Shown: piece after piece, positions 36,493-47,591 of the stretch
How the letters are laid out: each line of letters begins with the position of its first letter
How positions within the stretch are numbered: position 1 is the stretch's first letter
NCBI RefSeq assembly: GCF_009362735.1
Contig: NZ_WHNP01000002.1
Location: 188,491 to 252,490, forward strand
Origin: Paraburkholderia franconis
GTDB taxonomy: Bacteria > Pseudomonadota > Gammaproteobacteria > Burkholderiales > Burkholderiaceae
Direction: 5' to 3'
DNA length: 64,000 nucleotides
Made by a program: the position numbers and the translations under genes
Notes under the pieces: generated by a model
What the model was told of the DNA's origin: nothing
The model's database searches: none
What the model saw: only the letters and a program-made list of their open reading frames with translations

Positions 36493-36519
36493 CCCGTCAG
36501 CCAGCCGTCAAATGAACCG

Positions 36520-37584
36520 TCAAACGAGCCGCCAGCCGATCGCCTCGCCGCCACGCAACGGCACGACGGGCGTATCGCCGGCAGCGACTTCCGACGGCAG
36601 CGTCCACTGTTCGCGGCGCAGCGTCACCTTTTCCTCGCTGCGCGGCAGACGGTAGAAATCCGCGCCGTGGAAGCTGGCAAAGCCTTCAAGTTTGTCGAGC
36701 GCTCCCGCCTTGTCGAAGGCTTCTGCGTACAGCTCGAGCGCGTGCAGCGCCGTATAGCAGCCCGCGCAGCCGCACGCATGCTCTTTCAGGCCCTTCGGAT
36801 GCGGCGCGCTGTCCGTGCCGAGGAAATAGCGCGGATTACCCGACGTCGCCGCCTCGACGAGCGCCACGCGATGCGTTTCGCGCTTGAGCACAGGCAGACA
36901 GTAGTAATGCGGGCGAATTCCGCCCTGGAAAATCGCATTGCGGTTGTACAGCAGGTGATGCGCGGTGATCGTCGCGCCGAGCAGTTCGGGCGGCGCGCCC
37001 GCATCGCGGATGTACTCGACGGCATCCTTGGTCGTGATGTGCTCGAACACGACCTTCAGAGCGGGGAAATCGCGGCGCAGCGGCGTCATCACCCGATCGA
37101 TGAACACCTTTTCGCGATCGAACAGGTCGATCGACGAATCCGTCACTTCGCCGTGCACGAGCAGCGGCATGCCGACTTCCTGCATCATATCGAGCGTCTT
37201 CGCGCATTTGCGGATGTCCGTGACGCCTGCGTCCGAATTCGTCGTCGCGCCTGCCGGATACAGCTTCATGCCATGCGCGAAACCGCTTTCGCGAGCGCGG
37301 CGGATTTCCTCGGGCGGCGTGTTGTCGGTCAGATATAGCGTCATCAGCGGCTCGAACTTCATGCCCGCCGGAATCGCCGCGACGATGCGCTCGCGATAGG
37401 CGCGCGCCATCTCCGTCGTCGTGACGGGCGGCTTCAGGTTCGGCATGATGATCGCGCGGCCGAACTGGCGCGCGGTATGCGGCAGGACGGCGGCGAGCAT
37501 CGCGCCGTCGCGAACGTGCAGATGCCAGTCATCAGGACGGGCGAGCGTGAGGATATCGACGGAAGCAGCGGTAGATGCGGTCAT
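36520..37584 (-). CDS. pyrC: Dihydroorotase (class II, PyrC)
   Basis: PyrC (354 residues) closes carbamoyl-aspartate to dihydroorotate in pyrimidine synthesis. The binuclear zinc site is visible: [10 protein letters not shown] (HxH, about residues 19-23), the carboxylated Lys in [14 protein letters not shown] (about 110), LLVHGEVTD (His about 147), [11 protein letters not shown] (His about 185) and [12 protein letters not shown] (Asp about 260). Length agrees with the E. coli-type enzyme (348). It is divergent from the amidotransferase gene and probably leads an operon with the DUF3025 gene. Confidence 0.97.
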   Translation of the reverse strand: MTASTAASVDILTLARPDDWHLHVRDGAMLAAVLPHTARQFGRAIIMPNLKPPVTTTEMARAYRERIVAAIPAGMKFEPLMTLYLTDNTPPEEIRRARESGFAHGMKLYPAGATTNSDAGVTDIRKCAKTLDMMQEVGMPLLVHGEVTDSSIDLFDREKVFIDRVMTPLRRDFPALKVVFEHITTKDAVEYIRDAGAPPELLGATITAHHLLYNRNAIFQGGIRPHYYCLPVLKRETHRVALVEAATSGNPRYFLGTDSAPHPKGLKEHACGCAGCYTALHALELYAEAFDKAGALDKLEGFASFHGADFYRLPRSEEKVTLRREQWTLPSEVAAGDTPVVPLRGGEAIGWRLV

Positions 37585-37785
37585 GGCGGTGAGTCACGAG
37601 CGGCCGGTGCGGCAAACAACGACTGACGGCAGAAAATGGCGAGGTCTTTGCACAAATGCAGCCAAAACACTCGTCAATTTTGCGTTTTGCCGTTTCTGGC
37701 TCGGTGATATGCTTGGAAAATCATCATTGTAACGGGTTGGCTCATCCGGGCTCATACCCCGTTCATAAGGCTCGTCTTTCGCATC

Positions 37786-38691
37786 ATGTGCCAACTACTC
37801 GGAATGAATTGCGCCGCGCCGACGGACGTCACGTTCTCGTTTACCGGCTTCGCAGCGCGCGGCGGCGTCACCGACCACCACTCCGACGGCTGGGGCATCG
37901 CCTTCTTCGAGGACAAGGCCTGCCGCCTCTTTATCGATCATCAGTCGTCGGCCACGTCGCCGATCGCCGAAATGGTCAAGCGCTATCCGATCAAGTCGAA
38001 AAACACGATCGCGCATATCCGCAAGGCGACGCAAGGGCATATCGTGCTGGAGAATTGCCACCCGTTCATGCGGGAGCTGTGGGGACGCCACTGGATCTTC
38101 GCGCACAACGGCGATCTGCAGAACTACAGCCCCGTGCTCTCGGGCGTCTATCAGCCCGTCGGCAGCACGGATAGCGAGCTCGCGTTCTGCTCGTTGGTGC
38201 AAGGCTTGCGCAAGGCGTTCCCCAGTTCGCAGCCGCCGCTCGACGAACTCTTTGGCGCGCTCGAATCGCTGACCCGCGAGATCACCCAGTTCGGCGTGTT
38301 CAACTTCCTGATGTCGAACGGCCAGGCGTTGTTCGCGCACTGCTCGACGCATCTGCATTACCTCGTTCGCAGCTGGCCGTTTTCGACGGCGCATCTCGTC
38401 GACGCAGACGTTTCAATCGACTTCGCCAAATACACGACGCCCGAAGACCGCGTCGCGGTCATCGCCACGCAACCGCTCACCGACAACGAAGTGTGGACCG
38501 CCTTCGAGCCCGGCGATCTGCTGATGTTCCGGCATGGCGAAGTCATTGCGCGCGCCAATGTGCCCGTGCCGCCCGCCGTACTGGAAAAGGCGCGCAATCC
38601 TGCCTGCGACCCGAGCGCGTCGGCGAGCATGCTGCCCGCCGCCACGGCGCTCGACCTCGAATCCGACGACGCCGCCGCGTACGAATCGTAA
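37786..38691 (+). CDS. Class II glutamine amidotransferase, YafJ-like
   Basis: A 301-residue protein whose N-terminal Ntn-hydrolase domain begins MCQLLGMN, with Cys2 as the probable nucleophile after Met removal. Conserved features are HHSDGWGIAFFED, AHIRKATQGHIVLENCHPF and the oxyanion/Asn region FAHNGDLQNY. It resembles YafJ/EgtC-type stand-alone amidotransferases, whose acceptor is not known for YafJ. The C-terminal 50 residues are low-complexity (acidic and Ala-rich). It converges on an unknown gene with 35 nt between stops. Confidence 0.88.
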   Translation: MCQLLGMNCAAPTDVTFSFTGFAARGGVTDHHSDGWGIAFFEDKACRLFIDHQSSATSPIAEMVKRYPIKSKNTIAHIRKATQGHIVLENCHPFMRELWGRHWIFAHNGDLQNYSPVLSGVYQPVGSTDSELAFCSLVQGLRKAFPSSQPPLDELFGALESLTREITQFGVFNFLMSNGQALFAHCSTHLHYLVRSWPFSTAHLVDADVSIDFAKYTTPEDRVAVIATQPLTDNEVWTAFEPGDLLMFRHGEVIARANVPVPPAVLEKARNPACDPSASASMLPAATALDLESDDAAAYES

Positions 38692-38726
38692 TCGGCTGGC
38701 GTGCCGGGGGAGCGCGGCGTCTGTCG

Positions 38727-39233
38727 CTACTCGTTGCCCGCCTTGCCGCCGCAGCCGGCGCATCCTTGCTCGCCGACAGACTCTGCCGGCTGTGGCGTTT
38801 CTGCCGTGCAGATCAGCGAACGCAACACGGCTGGACAACTCAAGCCGCCCGTCGAGAGCTGCGCTGCCAGGTCCTTTCCGGCGGAATGCGGGCCGCAATC
38901 GCACAGCTTGCTACGGCAAACCTCCAGACTGGCAGCGAGCGCACTCGCGCTCAGCGCATCGGCGTAGTTGACAACGGGAATATCCAGAAAAAGCCGCCTC
39001 AACGGTGAGCCTTCCGTCATGACCACGCCGCCCTTCATCAGACGTTCCGCGATCTGAATGGCCTCCCTTTCCAGCGTCCGCATAAACGATTCGGACAATT
39101 GATCATTGAGAGCATGACGGGAAGCCCAAAGACTCGCCGACTCGAAGAATTGCTCCGCTGTCAGCCATTTCCCCTCCAATTGCATCGATACCAGCTCGTG
39201 AACGACCATGTCGCTCAGCAAGAACACTTTCAT
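38727..39233 (-). CDS. Hypothetical protein with Cys-rich C-terminus
   Basis: A 168-residue protein not recognised. The first 100 residues are mixed alpha/beta and look folded (MKVFLLSDMVVHELVSMQ, then QFFESASLWASRHALNDQ, ESFMRTLEREAIQIAERLMKG). The last 65 residues contain seven cysteines (CRSKLCDCG, CPAVLRSLIC, GCAGC), which could bind a metal or form disulfides; no signal peptide is visible, so metal binding is more likely. The Met at 39233 with AGAGA upstream was preferred over a start 19 codons earlier. The upstream 39290-39440 stretch is distinctly AT-rich compared with the window. Confidence 0.65.
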   Translation of the reverse strand: MKVFLLSDMVVHELVSMQLEGKWLTAEQFFESASLWASRHALNDQLSESFMRTLEREAIQIAERLMKGGVVMTEGSPLRRLFLDIPVVNYADALSASALAASLEVCRSKLCDCGPHSAGKDLAAQLSTGGLSCPAVLRSLICTAETPQPAESVGEQGCAGCGGKAGNE

Positions 39234-39444
39234 GGATTGTCTCTTGTCGATCGAAAACGAATGACGGCAACGTACGCCGCCTATCGTCATCGAATTTTTC
39301 GCCCCAAGCTTATGCTTAGATCAGCACTTCTTACATGAGACGATTCCGATTAACCAACATGACAATGCGCGATACCCCTAAAATTTAGGATAACAATTTA
39401 ATAAACACAAAAACGAACTACCAAGCAATTGTAGATATATAAAA

Positions 39445-39470
39445 AAAGCCGCTTCCGGGGAAGCGGCTTT
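39445..39470 (-). terminator. Terminator of the gltIJKL operon
   Basis: Ten-bp stem AAAGCCGCTT/AAGCGGCTTT with loop CCGGGG, followed by T's on the minus strand, about 20 nt beyond the gltL stop. Confidence 0.85.
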
Positions 39471-39491
39471 GCCTGCAATCGACGCTTAAAC

Positions 39492-40217
39492 TTAGTGCAG
39501 AATTTTCGCGAGAAAATCCTTTGCGCGATCCGACTTCGGATTTGCGAAGAAGTCTTCCTTGCGGTCGTCTTCGACGATGAGGCCCTTGTCCATGAAGATC
39601 ACGCGATGCGCGACCTTCTTGGCAAAACCCATTTCGTGCGTCACGCACATCATGGTCATGCCTTCCTGTGCGAGTTCGACCATCACGTCGAGCACTTCGT
39701 TGATCATCTCCGGGTCGAGCGCCGAAGTCGGTTCGTCGAACAGCATCGCGATCGGGTCCATCGACAGCGCCCGCGCAATCGCCACGCGCTGCTGCTGACC
39801 GCCCGACAGTTGCCCCGGATACTTGTCCGCATGCGCGCGCAAGCCGACGCGGTCGAGCAGCTTCATGCCCTTCGTGGTCGCTTCTTCCTTCGAGCGGCCG
39901 AGCACTTTGGTCTGCGCGAGCGTCAGGTTTTCGGTGATCGACAGATGCGGAAACAGCTCGAAGTGCTGGAACACCATGCCGACCTTCGAGCGCAGCTTCG
40001 ACAGGTTCGTCTTCTTGTCGGTCAGCGACTGGCCGTTGATCACGATGTCGCCCTGCTGAAACGGCTCCAGGCCGTTCACGGTCTTGATGAGTGTCGACTT
40101 GCCCGAACCCGACGGGCCGCACACGACAACCACTTCACCCTTTTTCACTTCCGTCGTGCAGTCGGTCAGCACCTGGAATGGGCCGTACCACTTCGAGACA
40201 TTCTTAATGGAGATCAT
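39492..40217 (-). CDS. gltL: Glutamate/aspartate ABC transporter ATP-binding protein
   Basis: GltL (241 residues) is the ATPase of a polar amino acid importer. Walker [14 protein letters not shown] (residues about 33-45), Q-loop [14 protein letters not shown] signature [15 protein letters not shown], Walker [16 protein letters not shown] and the switch His in CVTHEMGFA are all intact. The start at 40217 overlaps the gltK stop (ATGA), so translation is coupled; the longer upstream frame is a shadow inside gltK. Confidence 0.96.
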   Translation of the reverse strand: MISIKNVSKWYGPFQVLTDCTTEVKKGEVVVVCGPSGSGKSTLIKTVNGLEPFQQGDIVINGQSLTDKKTNLSKLRSKVGMVFQHFELFPHLSITENLTLAQTKVLGRSKEEATTKGMKLLDRVGLRAHADKYPGQLSGGQQQRVAIARALSMDPIAMLFDEPTSALDPEMINEVLDVMVELAQEGMTMMCVTHEMGFAKKVAHRVIFMDKGLIVEDDRKEDFFANPKSDRAKDFLAKILH

Positions 40218-40894
40218 CTTGCGACCTTTTTCTGAAGACTTTTGACGAGGGTCGACGCGACCACGCAGAACACGAAATAACACGCACCGGCGAACAGTAC
40301 CATCTCGACGTTCGTGCCGTCACGATCACCAATATTCGTGGCCGTGCGGAAGAAGTCGGCGAGGCTGATCACGTAGACGAGCGACGTATCCTGAAAGAGC
40401 ACAATGGCTTGCGTCAGTAGCAGAGGCACCATCGCGCGGAACGCCTGCGGCAGCACGACGAGGCGCATCGCCTGCGCGTAGTTCATGCCGAGCGCGAACG
40501 ACGCATTCACCTGCCCGCGCGACACGGCCTGAATGCCCGCGCGGATGATTTCCGAGTAGTACGCGGCTTCGAACAGCGAGAACGCGACCATCGCCGAAGC
40601 AAGCCGGATGTCGATGTCCGCGGAAAGCCCCAGCACGTTTTGCAGCACCTGCGGCACGATCAGGAAGAACCACAGCAGAACCATCACGAGCGGGATCGAG
40701 CGGAAGAGCGTCACGTAGAGCTTCGCGAACCACTCGAGCGGCTTGAACGACGACAGCCGCATGATGGCGAGCAGCGTGCCCCACACGATGCCGATGACGA
40801 TCGCGAGAATGGTGATCTTCAGCGTGACGACGGCACCTGTCCACAGTGTCGGCAGCGCGCCCGGAATGCCGCTCCAGTCGAAATGATGCATCAC
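40214..40894 (-). CDS. gltK: Glutamate/aspartate ABC transporter permease GltK
   Basis: GltK (226 residues) is one of the two membrane subunits. It has about five helices ([20 protein letters not shown], then [19 protein letters not shown]) and the EAA loop that docks the ATPase ([26 protein letters not shown]). It overlaps gltJ upstream and gltL downstream by ATGA, so J, K and L are translated together. Confidence 0.95.
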   Translation of the reverse strand: MMHHFDWSGIPGALPTLWTGAVVTLKITILAIVIGIVWGTLLAIMRLSSFKPLEWFAKLYVTLFRSIPLVMVLLWFFLIVPQVLQNVLGLSADIDIRLASAMVAFSLFEAAYYSEIIRAGIQAVSRGQVNASFALGMNYAQAMRLVVLPQAFRAMVPLLLTQAIVLFQDTSLVYVISLADFFRTATNIGDRDGTNVEMVLFAGACYFVFCVVASTLVKSLQKKVAR

Positions 40895-41631
40895 TTGCCT
40901 CCGATGTAGCCAGGCAGCCGGCTCTTGTGTTCGACGATACGCATCAGCGTCATCACGATCAGGTTGATCAGCAGATACGCCACGGTGACGGCGATGAACG
41001 ATTCATACGTCTGCGCCGTGTAGTCGACGAGCTGGCGCGCCTGCGCGGACAGATCGAGCAGGCCGATGGTCGACGCGACGGCGGAGTTCTTGAAGATGTT
41101 CAGAAACTCGGACGTGAGCGGTGGCACGATGATCCGGTACGCGACGGGCAGCAGCACGTAGCGGTACGTCTGCCATTGCGTGAAGCCGAGCGCGAGACCC
41201 GCGCCGCGCTGGCCTCGCGGCAGCGCGTTGATGCCCGAGCGCACCTGCTCGCACACGCGTGCGGCCGTGAAGAGCCCGAGACAGATGATCGACGACGAGA
41301 AGAACTGCGTGCCCGGCGGCAGTTGCTTGAACCATGTGCCGATCGAAACGGGCAGCAGCTCGGGTATGACCAGATACCAGATGAAGAACTGCACGATCAG
41401 CGGGATGTTACGGAAGATGGCGACGTAGACAGTGCCGATCGCCGAGGCCGTTCTGTTCGGTACCGTGCGCAGCACGCCGAAGAACGACCCCACGATGAGC
41501 GCGATCACCCACGCGGAAAGCGAAACGGTGACCGTCACCCATAGGCCGGACAGCAGCCAGCCGAAATAGGTGGTCGGCTCGCCGGTGGAAACCGGACTTA
41601 GCAGAATGCCCCAGTTCCAGTGGTATGACAT
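40891..41631 (-). CDS. gltJ: Glutamate/aspartate ABC transporter permease GltJ
   Basis: GltJ (246 residues) is the second permease subunit, with helices such as [21 protein letters not shown] and an EAA loop ([27 protein letters not shown]). It is 93 nt behind gltI, the gap containing a hairpin, and overlaps gltK by 4 nt. Confidence 0.95.
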   Translation of the reverse strand: MSYHWNWGILLSPVSTGEPTTYFGWLLSGLWVTVTVSLSAWVIALIVGSFFGVLRTVPNRTASAIGTVYVAIFRNIPLIVQFFIWYLVIPELLPVSIGTWFKQLPPGTQFFSSSIICLGLFTAARVCEQVRSGINALPRGQRGAGLALGFTQWQTYRYVLLPVAYRIIVPPLTSEFLNIFKNSAVASTIGLLDLSAQARQLVDYTAQTYESFIAVTVAYLLINLIVMTLMRIVEHKSRLPGYIGGK

Positions 41632-41654
41632 GACGAAGACTCCAACAAAAAAGA

Positions 41655-41682
41655 AACGGAAGAAGCGCCTGCCCCTTCCGTT
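41655..41682 (-). repeat. Intercistronic hairpin between gltI and gltJ
   Basis: Eight-bp perfect stem AACGGAAG/CTTCCGTT with a 12-nt loop. It is placed where a 3' stabilising or partially terminating structure would let gltI (binding protein) be made in excess of the permease genes. Confidence 0.6.
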
Positions 41683-41724
41683 CTGTTCAACACGTTGACT
41701 GATCAGCTAACGGTTGTTCGAGGG

Positions 41725-42618
41725 TTAGTCGATTGCCTTGTCGTTCGGTGCCTTGTACAGCGTCTTCATGTCGTCGCTTTCCGGGAAGGCCAGGTTCAGG
41801 CCCTTCGGCGGAATCGGCGATTCGAACCACTTCTTGTAGATCTGCGATGCCTCGCCCGACGTCTCGACCTTCGCGATCGCATCGTCGACGACCTTCTTGA
41901 ACTCCGGATCGTTCTTGCGCAGCATGCAGCCGTACGCTTCATGCGATTGCGGCGTGCCGACGATCACGAAATCGCCCGGGTTGTTCGACTTCGCGCGCTC
42001 GCCCGCGAGCAGCGCATCGTCCATCATGAACGCAGCGGCACGGCCCGTCGACAGCGTCAGGAACGATTCCCCGTGATCCTTCGCGCTGATGATGTTCATG
42101 CCCATGTTCTTGTCCTGGTTCATCTTGCGAAGCAGGCGCTCGGACGTCGTGCCAGCCGTCGTCACCACCGTCTTGCCCTTCAGGTCCGCCCAGTCCTTGA
42201 TGCCCGAATCCTTCTTCGTCATCAGGCGCGTGCCGATCACGAAGATCGTGTTCGAGAACGCGACCTGTTGCTGGCGCTCGGCGTTGTTGGTGGTCGAGCC
42301 GCATTCCAGATCGACGGTGCCGTTCTGCACCAGCGGAATGCGGTTTTGCGACGTGATCGGCGTCAGCTTGACCTTCAGGTTCGGCATGTTCAGCTTCTGC
42401 TTGACGGCGTCCACGACCTTCAGCGCGAACTCCTGCGAGTAGCCGACCACGTTCTGCTTGTCGTCATAGTACGAGAACGGAATCGACGATTCGCGGTGGC
42501 CCAGCGAAATCACACCCGTGTCCTTGATCTTCTTCAGCGTGCCGGCGTCCTGCGCTTGCGCGCCTACCGTGAACAAACCCAGAGTCGCGAGAACGAGCGC
42601 AGCTTTTTTAACCTTCAT
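41725..42618 (-). CDS. gltI: Glutamate/aspartate-binding periplasmic protein GltI
   Basis: GltI (297 residues) is the solute-binding protein that delivers glutamate/aspartate to GltJK. Signal peptide residues 1-22 (cleavage after VGAQA). The SBP_bac_3 domain includes VISLGHRESSIPFSYYDDKQNVVGYSQ, LECGSTTNNAERQQQVAFSNT and the hinge AAFMMDDALLAGERA. The start at 42618 has an ideal AAGGAG 7-12 nt upstream. It is first in the gltIJKL operon. A perfect palindrome ATGGTTGTTAACCAT (42676-42690) lies in its promoter region. Confidence 0.96.
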   Translation of the reverse strand: MKVKKAALVLATLGLFTVGAQAQDAGTLKKIKDTGVISLGHRESSIPFSYYDDKQNVVGYSQEFALKVVDAVKQKLNMPNLKVKLTPITSQNRIPLVQNGTVDLECGSTTNNAERQQQVAFSNTIFVIGTRLMTKKDSGIKDWADLKGKTVVTTAGTTSERLLRKMNQDKNMGMNIISAKDHGESFLTLSTGRAAAFMMDDALLAGERAKSNNPGDFVIVGTPQSHEAYGCMLRKNDPEFKKVVDDAIAKVETSGEASQIYKKWFESPIPPKGLNLAFPESDDMKTLYKAPNDKAID

Positions 42619-42675
42619 TTGTGATCTCCTTGGCAAGAACCGGCGCCAGTTTATATCAGTAATTATTCTGAAAGT

Positions 42676-42690
42676 ATGGTTGTTAACCAT
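42676..42690. promoter_or_regulatory. Palindromic operator candidate upstream of gltI
   Basis: ATGGTT-GTT-AACCAT, perfect six-bp arms, about 60-70 nt upstream of the gltI start codon in an AT-rich promoter region. The binding protein is unknown. Confidence 0.45.
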
Positions 42691-42840
42691 GTTTCCGCGT
42701 GCAGTGTTGCATAAAGCCACCATTTGCGCGACACAGCGCCGGTATTGGCTTGCAGCGGCTCGACGCGATGATGCACGCGTCATTGGATACGTCGTTTTTG
42801 CCGGTCAGGTCCAACTCCTTCCGGCATCAACTGCACAAAA

Positions 42841-42868
42841 GCGGACGGCACCCGGAGATGCCGTCCGC
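42841..42868 (-). terminator. Terminator of gdhA
   Basis: Ten-bp perfect stem GCGGACGGCA/TGCCGTCCGC with an 8-nt loop; on the minus strand TTTTGTG follows. It is about 130 nt beyond the gdhA stop. Confidence 0.75.
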
Positions 42869-43000
42869 CCGTTATTCTGCGCGAGTCCGTGGAATCGCAC
42901 AGACAAAGACATGGGTGAAACGTTTGTTGCGAGGCGCCTGCCTCCATGACAGGCGCCGCGTCGGCCGGGTATCGGACAGGATACGGGCCGCGCCGCCGTA

Positions 43001-44293
43001 TCAGGGATACAGGCCGCGCATTTCGCGCGCTTGCAGGATGCGCTTGCACGCGACGATGAACGCCGCCGTACGCACCGACACCTTCTGCTCGCTCGCCACC
43101 TGCCACACGGCTGCGAACGCTTCGCGCATCACGCGCTCAAGGCGCTCGTTGATCTCGTCTTCCGTCCAGAAGAAGCTCGAGAAGTCCTGCACCCACTCGA
43201 AGTACGACACCGTCACGCCGCCCGCATTCGCGACGACGTCGGGAATCACGAGGACGCCCTTGTCGTGCAGGATGTCGTCGGCGGCCGTCGTTGTCGGGCC
43301 GTTCGCGCCTTCGACGATGATCTTCGTGCGGATCTTGCCGGCGTTCTTTTCGGTGATCTGGTTTTCGAGCGCAGCCGGAATCAGGATGTCCGACTCGACC
43401 GTCCAGAAGTCGTCATCCGCGATCTTGTCCGCTTCCCGATAACCGCCGACGCCGCCGTGCTTCGCGACGTAATCGAGCAGCGCGACTGCGTCGATGCCCG
43501 ATTCCTTGTACAGCGTGCCCGTGTGATCCTGCACGGCAACGACCTTTGCGCCCGCTTCCTGATACAGACGCGCCGCGATGCCGCCCACGTTGCCGAAGCC
43601 CTGCACGGCGATGCGCGCGCCTTCGACGTCCATGCCGATGCGGCGAGCCGCCTCGCAGCCGACGACGAACACGCCGCGGCCCGTCGCCTCGCGACGGCCG
43701 AGCGAGCCGCCGAGCGTGATCGGCTTGCCCGTCACGACGCCCGTCGACGTCTGGCCCTGGTTCATCGAGTACGTGTCCATCATCCACGCCATGATCTGCT
43801 CGTTCGTGTTCACGTCCGGCGCGGGGATGTCGGTGTTCGGTCCGATGATGATGCCGATCTCGCTCGTGTAGCGGCGCGTCACGCGCTCCAGCTCGCCGCG
43901 CGACAGCGTGCGCGGATCGACGCGGATACCGCCCTTCGCGCCGCCGTACGGCACGTTCACGGCCGCGTTCTTCACCGACATCCACGCGGACAGCGCCATC
44001 ACTTCCGACAGCGTCACGTCCTGGTGATAACGCACGCCGCCCTTGCCCGGACCGCGCGATACGTTGTGCTGCACGCGATAGCCTTCGAAGTGCGCCACGG
44101 TGCCGTTATCGAGTTCGATGGGCACGTCGACGATGAGAATGCGCTTCGGGCGCTTCAGCGTTTCGAGCCAGCGCGACAGCGAGCCGAGATACGGCGCGAC
44201 GCGATCGACTTGACGGAGATAGTTGCCCCAGGGGCCGAGATCGTCCTGATGAAGGTAGGACGGGATGGACTGCACATTTGCCGCGGTAGACAT
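43001..44293 (-). CDS. gdhA: Glutamate dehydrogenase (Glu/Leu/Phe/Val family)
   Basis: GdhA (430 residues) interconverts glutamate and 2-oxoglutarate plus ammonia. The dimerisation/catalytic domain shows [20 protein letters not shown] and [19 protein letters not shown] with the catalytic Lys, then [13 protein letters not shown]. The Rossmann domain shows [21 protein letters not shown] (about residues 230-250). Position beside glutamate uptake genes suggests a catabolic role; coenzyme preference is not clear. A LysR regulator gene lies directly upstream on the same strand (172 nt gap). Confidence 0.95.
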   Translation of the reverse strand: MSTAANVQSIPSYLHQDDLGPWGNYLRQVDRVAPYLGSLSRWLETLKRPKRILIVDVPIELDNGTVAHFEGYRVQHNVSRGPGKGGVRYHQDVTLSEVMALSAWMSVKNAAVNVPYGGAKGGIRVDPRTLSRGELERVTRRYTSEIGIIIGPNTDIPAPDVNTNEQIMAWMMDTYSMNQGQTSTGVVTGKPITLGGSLGRREATGRGVFVVGCEAARRIGMDVEGARIAVQGFGNVGGIAARLYQEAGAKVVAVQDHTGTLYKESGIDAVALLDYVAKHGGVGGYREADKIADDDFWTVESDILIPAALENQITEKNAGKIRTKIIVEGANGPTTTAADDILHDKGVLVIPDVVANAGGVTVSYFEWVQDFSSFFWTEDEINERLERVMREAFAAVWQVASEQKVSVRTAAFIVACKRILQAREMRGLYP

Positions 44294-44465
44294 GAACGCT
44301 CCAGCGTTTTATCGGGTGACGCCATTGTCGAAAGAAAGCGCCGAACGGGTCCAATGCCGATTGTTCATCCGGTCATGTTTTTCTTGCATAACGCTGTGGA
44401 AAGCGCAAATGCGTGTCGCAAAGGTGTATTCGCGCGAGTTCCCACTTCAGCCTGGTATCGGCGAA

Positions 44466-45422
44466 TTACTTCGAGCCTTGCGCGAGTTCGGCGCTCACCA
44501 CGTCCCACAACGCGCGAACGAGCTGCTGGCGCGCGTCGTCGGCTTGCGCCGCGAGTTTGTCGCGATAGAGGCGGATTTCCATCGTCAGCGTGAGCTGGCC
44601 TTGCGCGACGCCGCGCGATGCGCGATCGAGGCGTAACAGGCGGCCATCGGCGACGGCATCCTCGACGGCGCTATGCGGCAGGAACGCGACGCCGTGTCCG
44701 GCGAGCGCCATCGCCTTCAGTCCTTCGGCCATGTCGGTCTCGTACACGCGATCGAGATAGAGACGCCCTGGCGCGGTCGCGAAGATCACCTCCGTCATGC
44801 GGCCCAGATACGCGTTCGGCGTGTAGGAGAGGTACGGCGTCGGCGCGTCGGGGGTGCCTGGCAGCGTGTAGCGCGGGCGGCCGCCTTTGCCCGGCGCGGA
44901 GAACGGACTGATCGATTCGATGCCGAGCGTCAGCATGTCGTAGCGTGCAGGATCGAGCGCGACAGGATGGCTCGGATGGTGATAGCCCATCACCAGATCG
45001 CAGCCGCCCTCGACCAGCGACAGCACGGCATCGTGCACGTTCAGCGCGCGCAGCCGCGTGTGGATCGAGCCGAGCTGCGCTTCGATGCGTTGCAGCCAGC
45101 TCGGAAAATACGTCAGAGACAGCGTATGCGGCACGGCGAACTCGATCGTCGCGGCGGGCGTCGCCGTGTGGCCGCGAAGCAGCGTGCGCGCCTCGTGGAA
45201 CTGCGAGAGCATCGCCAGTGCCTGCTCGTAGAACACTTGGCCCGCCGCCGTAAGGCGCGTCGGGTAAACCGAACGATCGATCAGTTCGGTTCCGAGCCAC
45301 GCTTCCAGTGCCTGAATGCGCCGCGAGAAGGCGGGCTGCGTGACATGCCGCAGCTCGGCCGAGCGGCTGAAGCTGCGCGTCTCCGCGAGCGAAACGAAGT
45401 CTTCGAGCCATTTCAGTTCCAT
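44466..45422 (-). CDS. LysR family transcriptional regulator
   Basis: A 318-residue LysR-type regulator. The N-terminal winged helix is standard: LKWLEDFVSLAETRSFSRSAELRHVTQPAFSRRIQALE. The rest forms the periplasmic-binding-protein-like effector domain (TIEFAVPHTLSLTYFPSWLQ, LVMGYHHPSHPVALDPARYDML). The best guess for its target is gdhA just downstream, but LysR genes are usually divergent from their targets, and here purB is divergent on the other side; the target is therefore open. Confidence 0.92.
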   Translation of the reverse strand: MELKWLEDFVSLAETRSFSRSAELRHVTQPAFSRRIQALEAWLGTELIDRSVYPTRLTAAGQVFYEQALAMLSQFHEARTLLRGHTATPAATIEFAVPHTLSLTYFPSWLQRIEAQLGSIHTRLRALNVHDAVLSLVEGGCDLVMGYHHPSHPVALDPARYDMLTLGIESISPFSAPGKGGRPRYTLPGTPDAPTPYLSYTPNAYLGRMTEVIFATAPGRLYLDRVYETDMAEGLKAMALAGHGVAFLPHSAVEDAVADGRLLRLDRASRGVAQGQLTLTMEIRLYRDKLAAQADDARQQLVRALWDVVSAELAQGSK

Positions 45423-45534
45423 AGCGACTCAGTGCCCCAGCAATGACAGAAAGCCCGCATTCTAGCGGCGTCGCGCGCGCAAGCGGGCAAGCGTAGGGCG
45501 AGCACGCGTCGAGCCATATGTCCTGAAGTGGTAA

Positions 45535-46986
<1,452 letters not shown>

Positions 46987-47030
46987 TCCGCCTGCTCGCC
47001 TGACGCATCGCCAGACGATGCGGATATGAA

Positions 47031-47054
47031 AAAGGCGCCTGCGAAGGCGCCTTT
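47031..47054. terminator. Bidirectional terminator purB / gntK
   Basis: Ten-bp stem AAAGGCGCCT/AGGCGCCTTT, loop GCGA, followed by seven T on the plus strand; A tract on the left serves the minus strand. Confidence 0.9.
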
Positions 47055-47086
47055 TTTTACGACTGCTGCAAGGGCAAACTCACGCG

Positions 47087-47581
47087 TTATCGCAGCTTGA
47101 TCTTCGCGAGCGTCTCATCGACGATCTGCTCCGGCGTCAGCTCGATGCTCACCGTAATTGCTTCGTCCTCGCCCGGCTCTTCCAGCGTATCGAGCTGGCT
47201 TTGCAGCAGCGACGGATCGAAGAAATGCCCGGTGCGCGTCTGCAGACGCTGCGCCAGCAGCTCACGCGTGCCCTTCAGATACACGAAGCAGACATCCTTG
47301 TCGCCATCGCGCAGGATGTCCCGATACGAGCGCTTGAGCGACGAGCACGTGAATACGGCAGTCTCGTGCGCCTTTTGCTTTTCCTCGATTGCGGCACGGA
47401 TCGTTCTGAGCCACGGCCAGCGGTCATCGTCCGTCAGCGGGATGCCGTGGTGCATCTTTTCCTTGTTGGCGGCGCTGTGAAACGTGTCGCCATCGGTGAA
47501 AGAGCAGTTGAGCCGCTCCGCCAGCAATTCGCCAATGCGGGTCTTGCCGGCGCCCGACACGCCCATCGCGATCAGAATCAT
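47087..47581 (-). CDS. gntK: Gluconokinase
   Basis: GntK (164 residues) phosphorylates D-gluconate to 6-phosphogluconate, the entry to the Entner-Doudoroff route. Walker A MGVSGAGKTRIGELL is at residues 7-21; the substrate region FTDGDTFHSAANKEKMHHGIPLTDDDRWPWL is typical of the GntK family (motif continues from residue 29). It lies 10 nt behind gntP on the same strand and is the last gene of that unit. Confidence 0.95.
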   Translation of the reverse strand: MILIAMGVSGAGKTRIGELLAERLNCSFTDGDTFHSAANKEKMHHGIPLTDDDRWPWLRTIRAAIEEKQKAHETAVFTCSSLKRSYRDILRDGDKDVCFVYLKGTRELLAQRLQTRTGHFFDPSLLQSQLDTLEEPGEDEAITVSIELTPEQIVDETLAKIKLR

Positions 47582-47591
47582 TTGAAACTCC

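Larger units (their letters stand above)
42619..43000. other. gltI promoter region and gdhA 3' region
   Basis: About 380 nt. It contains the AT-rich gltI control region (a palindrome at 42676-42690 and a TATAAA box near 42652-42657 on the minus strand), and further right the gdhA terminator at 42841-42868. A second GC-rich hairpin GGCGCCTG/CAGGCGCC (42932-42957) lies closer to the gdhA stop without a T run. No gene is seen. Confidence 0.5.

Noticed and set aside
42640..42656. Sigma-54-like promoter (TGGCGC-N6-TTGC) upstream of gltI
   Set aside because: Spacing between GG and GC is one base too long, and transcription would start inside the gltI ribosome site.
42932..42957. GGCGCCTG/CAGGCGCC hairpin as the gdhA terminator
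   Set aside because: It is closer to the stop codon but lacks a T run; the 10-bp stem at 42841-42868 followed by TTTT is the better candidate.
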